A stretch of DNA of 11,677 nucleotides from Holophagaceae bacterium UBA1801 (GTDB taxonomy: Bacteria; Acidobacteriota; Holophagae; Holophagales; Holophagaceae): contig DCFP01000190.1 in the NCBI GenBank assembly GCA_002319925.1, forward strand, positions 15,346 through 27,022, read 5' to 3'. The notes below the pieces were generated by a model. That model had not been told where the DNA came from and did not search any database. It saw nothing but the letters and a program-made list of their open reading frames with translations. The translations under genes and the position numbers were made by a program. Shown one piece after another: positions 8,101 to 11,677 of the stretch. Position 1 is the stretch's first letter. Every line of letters starts with the position of its first letter.

Positions 8101-8405
8101 AGGCGAAGCCCCAGGGAGCCGAGTGTGCTCGCGATCGCGAAACCATAGATGAGTCCTCGCCACCACCAGGAGTATTCGGGAGAAATCCCTTCCTCCGGTA
8201 AAGGCTTGGGCCGCTTGGTGAGCCGGTCCACCAGCCCGTAGAGCAGCACCGAGGTGACGACGACGAAGAGCCAGCCCTTCAGGGTGGACACCATCGTGAG
8301 CTGCGCGGAATCATGGAAAATCAGCCCGACGGCCCGGTCCGAAAGAAGGATCCAAAGGGCCGCGAAGGTGGCATAGGCGAGCACGACCTTCAATGGCGCT
8401 GCCAT
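5145..8405 (-). CDS. Membrane hybrid histidine kinase with four PAS domains and a receiver
   Basis: This sensor kinase passes phosphate from a histidine to its own receiver domain. From the ATG at 8405 it has 1086 residues. Two membrane helices (about 7-30 and 41-59, with WILLSD and KGWLFVVVTS) lead into a second membrane module at about 82-182 resembling the KdpD-type DUF4118 four-helix domain (GIGPGLVSTL, VDYFIIPPVHS). Four PAS domains follow at about 197-315, 330-440, 455-566 and 588-692. HisKA has phospho-acceptor His725 in GGVAHDFNNML. The ATPase domain has LTVNARDAI, SDSGSGMP, FEPFFTTK and GKGTGLGLA. The receiver (about 965-1083) has phospho-acceptor Asp1017 in IDVVMPGMNG. All catalytic boxes are intact. 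The frame stays open to an ATG at 8567, which would overlap the upstream gene; a TTG at 8438 behind AGGACCAGGACC is another option. The ligand and output are unknown. Confidence 0.93.
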   Translation of the reverse strand: MAAPLKVVLAYATFAALWILLSDRAVGLIFHDSAQLTMVSTLKGWLFVVVTSVLLYGLVDRLTKRPKPLPEEGISPEYSWWWRGLIYGFAIASTLGSLGLRLSIAIPFGDRPLLILFMFPVILSAFIGGIGPGLVSTLVAGLAVDYFIIPPVHSLGIEHPFDQLQFGFLLANGLLVSLLSEVFHRSRRQLEAQWRLQVVTLESIGDAVITADTTGRIRFLNPAAERIAGWSSQEASGQPLGIIFRIVDELTRQPAEDPVRQAMAASGGIGASSHTLLISREGRETPILHSVSPIRLRKGPPLGIVVAFRDDSERRALIRTQEEKLRALQLLDAITHASTDVIFAKDLQGRYLFYNQQGLRFVGKNLEEVIGHDDRSIYPAAEAARLMASNRKLLELGQSTTGEWTLTTRLGPRTFQSSTQPLRDPEGQITGLFGIARDITEHKSAELAMREKDASYRSLFENMMNTVARCRMIFENGLPVDYVYLEVNPAFEKNTGLYGVVGKRVGEVLPNYREENSDSLEKFGQVVLTGEPARWVHYLKGLDMWFSFSVYRPAPGEFVVVSDNITEQKKAEIALQESERNLERAQAIAHVGSWSLPVEDGQMVCSDETYRILGLSKEESLDLVKLFSLVHAEDQEQVRGAWERAKAGTPFEVEHRILVGGDVRWVRQQAEVCPVWESRPSFGFGTIQDITERKLSELEKSKLQAEFLQAQKLESIGRLAGGVAHDFNNMLQVIEGNAELALGRVPPSDPLHGEIQLIKRAAERSADLTRQLLAFARRQAISPKVLDLNDAVSNMVKMLGRIVSEDIKLVLTPRIGLWRTRIDPAQLDQILANLTVNARDAITGIGTISLETDNATWTELDCAGVLGARPGAYVCLSVSDSGSGMPPEVLEHIFEPFFTTKESGKGTGLGLATVFGIAQQNGGFVQVMSQVGAGTVFRVYFPKYEEVDGAPLQAPEAAPRRGQGEKILLVEDEEALLFVGESMLRELGYDVQGLGFPAKALQFVQESAERIDLFLIDVVMPGMNGRELGRRLSLLRPDVPILFMSGYAADVIADQGPLDEGLRLISKPFSMNELSLKLREILDHTG

Positions 8406-8481
8406 GGCGCGAGGATGTCGGGAAGAAGTCGCTTCCAAGGTCCTGGTCCTGAATGGGGATAGGCGGATCGCCGTGTCCTCT

Positions 8482-8509
8482 TTATCGGATGGCCAGGACG
8501 CCAACTTGT
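8482..8509 (-). promoter_or_regulatory. Possible sigma-28 (FliA) type promoter before the hybrid kinase gene
   Basis: On the minus strand, ACAAGTTG (8509-8502), 12 bases, then TCCGATAA (8489-8482) resemble the enterobacterial flagellar consensus TAAAGTTT-N11-GCCGATAA. The -10-like box matches at seven of eight positions and the -35-like box at about five of eight, with a spacer one base too long. The site lies in the 127-base gap before the kinase and would give a leader of about 70 bases. It is weak evidence from one site and one consensus. Confidence 0.25.
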
Positions 8510-8532
8510 TTTTGAAGCGGGACCAGCTTAGA

Positions 8533-8976
8533 TCAGGGCATGCCCGGAAATTTCCGCGCTGGCACATCGGCGCTGCTCAAAACCCAGAGCTTGCCGTCGA
8601 ACAGGAACCGCGCAGGCAGGACCTGCCCGGGGAGGTACCGCCAGAAGGTGATGTTGGCGGCCCGCACCAGGCTGCCCCCGGATCGTCCCTCCACCTTCCA
8701 GGCTCCTGGCGCCTTTTCCACGAGCACCTGGACCGGCGTGTTCTGGAACCGCTCCGGTCCCGCGAGGATGAGCACCGTTTTCCTGAATCGCCCCTCCACG
8801 CCCAGTTCCGGTTGCAGGGTCATCCGATCCGGAGCCCCGCCGTCCACCACGGTCAAATGGATGCCACGTCCCACGGGGTCGGAATAGAGCAGGGAACCCA
8901 GGACAGTCTGAGCCGGAAGCCCCAGAACCGCCACCAGTGCGATCAGGCAGGCACGGAGGACACGCATGGGGAACAT
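8533..8976 (-). CDS. Small secreted protein of unknown function
   Basis: I do not recognise the family. The 147-residue product starts with a typical Sec signal peptide, MFPMRVLRACLIALVAVLGL followed by PAQT, so cleavage after about residue 22 and export to the periplasm are likely. The mature part of about 125 residues alternates short hydrophobic and polar stretches, as in a beta-rich fold: VDGGAPDRMTLQPELGVEGR, VLILAGPERFQNTPVQVLVE, ITFWRYLPGQVLPARFLFDG. No cysteine remains in the mature part and no catalytic motif is visible. A second ATG nine bases in (8967) would remove three residues and suits the signal peptide equally well; neither start has a good ribosome site. The start lies 23 bases after the stop of the small cysteine protein gene, and the hybrid kinase follows downstream, so the three may share a transcript. 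Confidence 0.72.
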   Translation of the reverse strand: MFPMRVLRACLIALVAVLGLPAQTVLGSLLYSDPVGRGIHLTVVDGGAPDRMTLQPELGVEGRFRKTVLILAGPERFQNTPVQVLVEKAPGAWKVEGRSGGSLVRAANITFWRYLPGQVLPARFLFDGKLWVLSSADVPARKFPGMP

Positions 8977-8999
8977 GGGATGGGACCGGAAGTACCGGA

Positions 9000-9170
9000 T
9001 CAGTCGATGGGCTCTGGTTCACAGAGCAGGCCGGGGTCGTTGCAGACCCGGCCGCACTTGACGCAGAGATGGGTGGGGTTCACAACGAGCTTCTTGTAGC
9101 CATCGAGGTCTTCCTCGAGGACATCGTGCTTCACTTGCTTGCAGAGGCGTTTCTCCTTCGACTTGCCCAT
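9000..9170 (-). CDS. Small four-cysteine protein, zinc-ribbon-like
   Basis: The product has 56 residues from the ATG at 9170. It is highly charged at the N terminus (MGKSKEKRLCKQVKHDVLEE) and ends in a compact cysteine cluster, HLCVKCGRVCNDPGLLCEPE. CxxC followed by two more cysteines suggests bound zinc or a small iron-sulfur site. From memory, similar short proteins with a CxKCGRV...LCxP ending occur in other bacteria, but I know of no proven function. The frame can be read from a GTG at 9191, seven codons earlier; AAGGA ten bases before 9170 makes the ATG the better choice. The gene follows the bacterioferritin gene and precedes the small secreted protein gene on the same strand. A link to iron handling is only suggested by that neighbour. 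Confidence 0.7.
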   Translation of the reverse strand: MGKSKEKRLCKQVKHDVLEEDLDGYKKLVVNPTHLCVKCGRVCNDPGLLCEPEPID

Positions 9171-9207
9171 GCCTGCACCATCCTTCTCCACTGCTCCATA
9201 GGATGCC

Positions 9208-9230
9208 GGCCGGGCCTTGGAAGCCCGGCC
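9208..9230 (-). terminator. Hairpin after the bacterioferritin gene
   Basis: GGCCGGGC (9208-9215) pairs perfectly with GCCCGGCC (9223-9230) across a seven-base loop, 20 bases past the stop of the bacterioferritin gene. No T run follows on the minus strand, so it may be an attenuator or an mRNA-stabilising 3' hairpin rather than a full intrinsic terminator. Confidence 0.5.
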
Positions 9231-9250
9231 AGTGTATTGGGCCGCAGGTG

Positions 9251-9754
9251 CTAGACCGCTCCGCCCTTGGCGGCACCGGGCTCAGTCACCGTGCTGAAGG
9301 ACTGGAGGGCCAGATAGCTGGGACCGAACTTTTCGATCTTCTCGAGCTGTTTTTCGTAATTGTCGTAGTGCCTTTCCTCATCGGCCGTGAGCTGCTCGAA
9401 GATCTGCTTGGTCACGGAATCCGCGTTGGCTCCGCACTCGATGGCGGCCTTGTTGTAGTCCAGCTGGCTGCCTTCCTCCATGGCCATGGCCTTCTTGAGC
9501 ATATCGGTGGGTTCTTTGATCTTCGCGACGGGACCCGCGGGAACCATCTCCACCTCGCCCTTCAGGAAGAGAATGCGCTCCGCCAATTTCTCCACGTGCA
9601 GCATTTCCTCGATGGCCGTCTGCTTGAAGAGCATGGCCAGCGGCCCGTAGCCCTGATCCGTGAGATGGAAATGGAAAAACATGTACTGATGAACGGCCTG
9701 GAGTTCATCCGCCACCGACTTGTTGAGTAGGCCAATACTCTTGCTGCGATCCAT
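9251..9754 (-). CDS. bfr: Bacterioferritin (heme-type ferritin)
   Basis: Bacterioferritin forms a 24-subunit cytoplasmic cage that oxidises Fe(II) at a di-iron centre and stores it as mineral. The 167-residue product aligns along its length with E. coli bacterioferritin at a constant offset of one residue. All six ferroxidase ligands are present: Glu17, Glu50, His53, Glu93, Glu126 and His129 (in ADELQ, IEEMLHVEKL, AMEEGSQLDY, DEERHYDNYE). Met51 stands where Met52 binds heme between subunits, which favours bacterioferritin over plain ferritin. A C-terminal tail (SYLALQSFSTVTEPGAAKGG) runs slightly past the usual end. The frame is open upstream to 9910, but AAGGGGGAG at 9758-9766, three bases before this ATG, and the family N terminus fix the start. 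A terminator separates it from the lyase-fold gene upstream, so it probably has its own promoter. Confidence 0.92.
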   Translation of the reverse strand: MDRSKSIGLLNKSVADELQAVHQYMFFHFHLTDQGYGPLAMLFKQTAIEEMLHVEKLAERILFLKGEVEMVPAGPVAKIKEPTDMLKKAMAMEEGSQLDYNKAAIECGANADSVTKQIFEQLTADEERHYDNYEKQLEKIEKFGPSYLALQSFSTVTEPGAAKGGAV

Positions 9755-9861
9755 GATCTCCCCCTTGGCTGGCCCCAGTGTAACCCAGAGGTGGAACGAG
9801 GGTTCAGCCGGACCACACTCATTGCATTTCATTCTGGTGTCCGCAAACCGAAACATCGAAA

Positions 9862-9881
9862 CGGCCGGCGAAGGCCGGCCG
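9862..9881 (-). terminator. Probable intrinsic terminator of the lyase-fold gene
   Basis: Read on the minus strand, CGGCCGGC pairs perfectly with GCCGGCCG across a four-base loop, 25 bases after the stop codon at 9907. The stem is followed by the partly T-rich stretch TTTCGATGTTTC, a weak but plausible tail. It would separate the lyase-fold gene from the bacterioferritin gene. Confidence 0.62.
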
Positions 9882-9906
9882 CTCGCTCTCGATTCCGGGG
9901 AAGGAA

Positions 9907-11553
9907 TCAATACTTGTAAGCCCGCAGCACGTCAGCAGCGGCGCGGAAGTCCGGAGTCAGGGGTCGGTCCTCGTCCAGGAGGGCGACCTTGGCGCGCAGT
10001 GCCTTGTATAGGCCCATGGTGGCGGGAGCGATGACGTAGTCCGGCGTCTTCTGCTGGCGCAGGTCGATGGCCTGGGCGGCGTGGATCAACTCGATGCCTA
10101 GGAGCATGTAGCTGTTGTCGATCTGCTTCTGGAGGCGCTTCACGACCTCAGGAGCGTTGGTGGCCACGTCTTCCACCTGGCCGGCCACGGGCAGATATTC
10201 CGTGGATACGGGGGTGGCCAGGACCTTGTTCTCCATGGCCAGCGTGACGGGAGGTTTCTCCATGGCGCCGAAAGCGTGATAGGACTTGGGGGTGCCGAGG
10301 TAGCGTTCCAGGCCTCCAGTGAAGTCGGGGGTTCCGAGCTTCGTGGTACGCAGGGCGGAGGTCATGGAGTTGTGGGCCATGGCGATTTCCAGCTGCTCGA
10401 AGGCGATGACCCAGGGCAGCGGTTCGAAGTTGGCGCTGGGGAGCACGGCGCCGGGCGTCCCTGAGGCAACGACGTAGCTCTTGGTTTCCTGGTAGCGGGT
10501 GCCCTTGGGGGTCACGCCCACGGCCACGCCCGGGTTGTCGTCGGAGGAATTGAGCTGCACGTTGAGGAGGGCGCGGGCTTCGTCATAGGCGCGCTGCACT
10601 TCGCCCAACACGAAGACGCTGTCGCGGAAGCTGAGGGGATCCTGCAGGCGGCGGTTGTCGTCGCGATCCCAGATGCTGGAGCCTTTGAGCAATGCGCGGA
10701 TCTCGCCGCCCGCCTTCACGGTGGAGGGGAAGGGATGCAGATTGAGGGTGTCTTCCAGGAAGGGCGACACGTTGCCGTTGAGGCCCTGGATGGAGACCGC
10801 GAAGGTGAGCATGTTCACCTTCACCAGGTGTGCCATGTCGTTGAGAGCGAGGGCAGCCATACCCGCGGAGTAAGCGTTGGAGCTGAGGATGGCCAGGGCG
10901 TCCTTGCCGAAGAGCTGCACGGGCTTCATGCCGACAGCCTTGAGGGCGTCGGAGGCGGGGATCTTCTTGCCCTGGTAGTAGACGTTCCCTTCACCGATCA
11001 TGGCGAGGCCCACGTGGCTGATGATGGTGATGTCCGCCTCGCCCATGGAGCCGTCATTGGGCATGCAGGGCGTGATGCCCTTGTTCAGGAAGGTCACGAA
11101 ACCTTCGACCACCTGGGGCTGCACGGCGGCGCCGCCCACCAGCATGGTGTTGAGGCGCGCGGCCATGGTGGCGCGGGCGGTGCGGATGTCCATGTCGGGA
11201 CCGACGCTGCCGGAGTGGGCGCGGATGAGGCCCGTCTGGAACGCCCGGGAGGCATCGATCACTTCCTGGGTCAGCTCGCCCTTGGCATTCACAAAGGTAC
11301 GGTCCTTGTTGAGGCCTACACCCACGGTCAGTCCATAGATCATCTGGCCCTCAGCGGCGGCTTGCACCAGCACCTTGTGGGCCTTCACAACTTGGGTCAT
11401 GGCTTCCGGCGCGATCTTCACCTGCTCGCCTTCGGCGATGGCGGTGATGTTCTCGGGGGTGGCGTTGTGGCCCGTGAGCGTCACGTCGGCACAGAGTGTC
11501 GTGACCTGCAGAAGCGCGGCGGCAGCGGCAAAGTACGCGAAATGTTTTTGCAT
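9907..11553 (-). CDS. Secreted HAL/PAL-fold lyase homologue lacking the MIO triad
   Basis: The fold is that of histidine/phenylalanine ammonia-lyases. The 548-residue product has a signal peptide (MQKHFAYFAAAAALLQVTTL, likely cut after Cys-Ala22), so it should act in the periplasm. Family landmarks: Tyr73 in IYGLTVGVG, His113 in IRAHSGSVG, Arg310 in QDPLSFR, NSSDDNP at 335-341, Asn375-Phe376, and Glu461 in GQVEDV followed by IELIHAAQAIDLR. The normal GSVGASGDLAPLAH is replaced by GSMGEADITIISH (168-180), so the Ala-Ser-Gly that cyclises to MIO is absent. The QDPYSLR tyrosine is Leu307, and the asparagine of LLNGT is a serine (Ser224). The retained His113 and Glu461 look histidine-lyase-like. 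Ergothionase is a known MIO-free relative that removes trimethylamine from ergothioneine; this could be a periplasmic version or a different enzyme. Ordinary HutH is unlikely. Confidence 0.88.
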   Translation of the reverse strand: MQKHFAYFAAAAALLQVTTLCADVTLTGHNATPENITAIAEGEQVKIAPEAMTQVVKAHKVLVQAAAEGQMIYGLTVGVGLNKDRTFVNAKGELTQEVIDASRAFQTGLIRAHSGSVGPDMDIRTARATMAARLNTMLVGGAAVQPQVVEGFVTFLNKGITPCMPNDGSMGEADITIISHVGLAMIGEGNVYYQGKKIPASDALKAVGMKPVQLFGKDALAILSSNAYSAGMAALALNDMAHLVKVNMLTFAVSIQGLNGNVSPFLEDTLNLHPFPSTVKAGGEIRALLKGSSIWDRDDNRRLQDPLSFRDSVFVLGEVQRAYDEARALLNVQLNSSDDNPGVAVGVTPKGTRYQETKSYVVASGTPGAVLPSANFEPLPWVIAFEQLEIAMAHNSMTSALRTTKLGTPDFTGGLERYLGTPKSYHAFGAMEKPPVTLAMENKVLATPVSTEYLPVAGQVEDVATNAPEVVKRLQKQIDNSYMLLGIELIHAAQAIDLRQQKTPDYVIAPATMGLYKALRAKVALLDEDRPLTPDFRAAADVLRAYKY

Positions 11554-11558
11554 GCAAG

Positions 11559-11566
11559 ACCTCCTT
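11559..11566 (-). promoter_or_regulatory. Strong ribosome binding site of the lyase-fold gene
   Basis: AAGGAGGT, a near-perfect Shine-Dalgarno sequence, ends five bases before the ATG at 11553. It is the best ribosome site in the window, fixes the start that includes the signal peptide, and suggests high expression. Confidence 0.85.
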
Positions 11567-11569
11567 GAG

Positions 11570-11588
11570 GGTCCACAGTGCGTGGACC
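11570..11588. promoter_or_regulatory. Perfect 7-bp inverted repeat in the leader of the lyase-fold gene
   Basis: GGTCCAC-AGTGC-GTGGACC lies three bases upstream of the Shine-Dalgarno site. It could be a repressor operator or, in the RNA, a hairpin next to the ribosome site. I found no convincing promoter boxes in 11589-11648 on the minus strand to decide between these. Confidence 0.4.
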
Positions 11589-11648
11589 GCTGGGTTCCAG
11601 AACGGGTTGTGGACTGAACTACGGCAGGTGGATCAGGCGTTGGCTCGC

Positions 11649-11670
11649 CGCCGCCCCCGCGGGGGCGGCG
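11649..11670. terminator. Perfect 22-bp GC palindrome at the right edge
   Basis: Every base from 11649 to 11659 pairs with 11670 back to 11660, with the core CCCCCGCGGGGG. As RNA it would make a very stable hairpin. It lies about 96 bases upstream of the lyase-fold start and probably ends the transcript of a gene to the right of the window. No T run follows on either strand within view, so the role is uncertain. Confidence 0.4.
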
Positions 11671-11677
11671 CGGGTGC

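Noticed and set aside
7212..8201. Long plus-strand open frame of 329 codons opposite the hybrid kinase
   Set aside because: There is no recognisable domain, the composition is typical of antisense frames, and the opposite strand has intact PAS and membrane modules.
8536..8545. GGGCATGCCC palindrome as a terminator of the small secreted protein gene
   Set aside because: It lies inside the last codons of the gene, is only 10 bp with no loop, and has no T run after it.
9755..9910. N-terminal extension of bacterioferritin containing CNECG
   Set aside because: The strong ribosome site at 9758-9766 and the exact family N terminus at 9754 fix the start, and the extension would run into the terminator of the upstream gene.
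11032..11050. Loss of the MIO triad as a sequencing error or frameshift
   Set aside because: The frame is conserved on both sides (MPNDGSMG before, HVGLAMIGEG after), and further catalytic positions far away (Leu307, Ser224) differ too, so the change looks real and coordinated.
10735..11568. Long plus-strand open frame of 277 codons opposite the lyase-fold gene
   Set aside because: It is His/Gly/Val-rich with no domain signal and mirrors a clearly conserved gene; GC-rich codon use leaves the antisense frame open by chance.

Overview
The window comes from a GC-rich bacterium. The gene content (an MCP-cheW-cheR-cheD-cheD-cheB block, a large PAS hybrid kinase, and secreted proteins of unknown function) and the protein style suggest Acidobacteriota of the Holophagae/Geothrix type. 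That assignment is an impression from gene content, not a search result. Two blocks of genes converge on a short intergenic region near 5.0-5.14 kb. No rRNA, tRNA, CRISPR array, insertion sequence or prophage gene was seen.

Left block, plus strand (1-4992): the 3' end of a methyl-accepting chemotaxis protein, then cheW, cheR, two different cheD genes in tandem, cheB, and a secreted protein of unknown function. Spacing is tight: cheR/cheD1 overlap by 11 bases and cheD2/cheB by 4, so this reads as one operon. It encodes receptor output (MCP-CheW) and the whole adaptation branch: methyltransferase, methylesterase and two deamidases. CheA and CheY are not in the window and probably lie upstream. 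The receptor ends in EFTKF, which fits the aromatic pentapeptide that tethers CheR/CheB in other bacteria.

Middle (4993-5144): a non-coding convergent gap with a large imperfect inverted repeat, REP-like, which may end transcription from both sides.

Right block, minus strand (5145-11553), in order of transcription: a secreted histidine/phenylalanine ammonia-lyase-fold protein, a hairpin terminator, a bacterioferritin, another hairpin, a small four-cysteine protein, a small secreted unknown protein, and a 1086-residue membrane hybrid histidine kinase with four PAS domains and a C-terminal receiver.

The most unusual item is the lyase-fold protein at 9907-11553. It clearly belongs to the HAL/PAL superfamily, yet it lacks the Ala-Ser-Gly triad that makes the MIO electrophile, lacks the catalytic tyrosine of the QDxYSLR motif, and carries a signal peptide. 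It is therefore unlikely to be an ordinary cytoplasmic histidine ammonia-lyase. It may be a periplasmic MIO-independent lyase, in the manner of ergothionase, or something not yet described.
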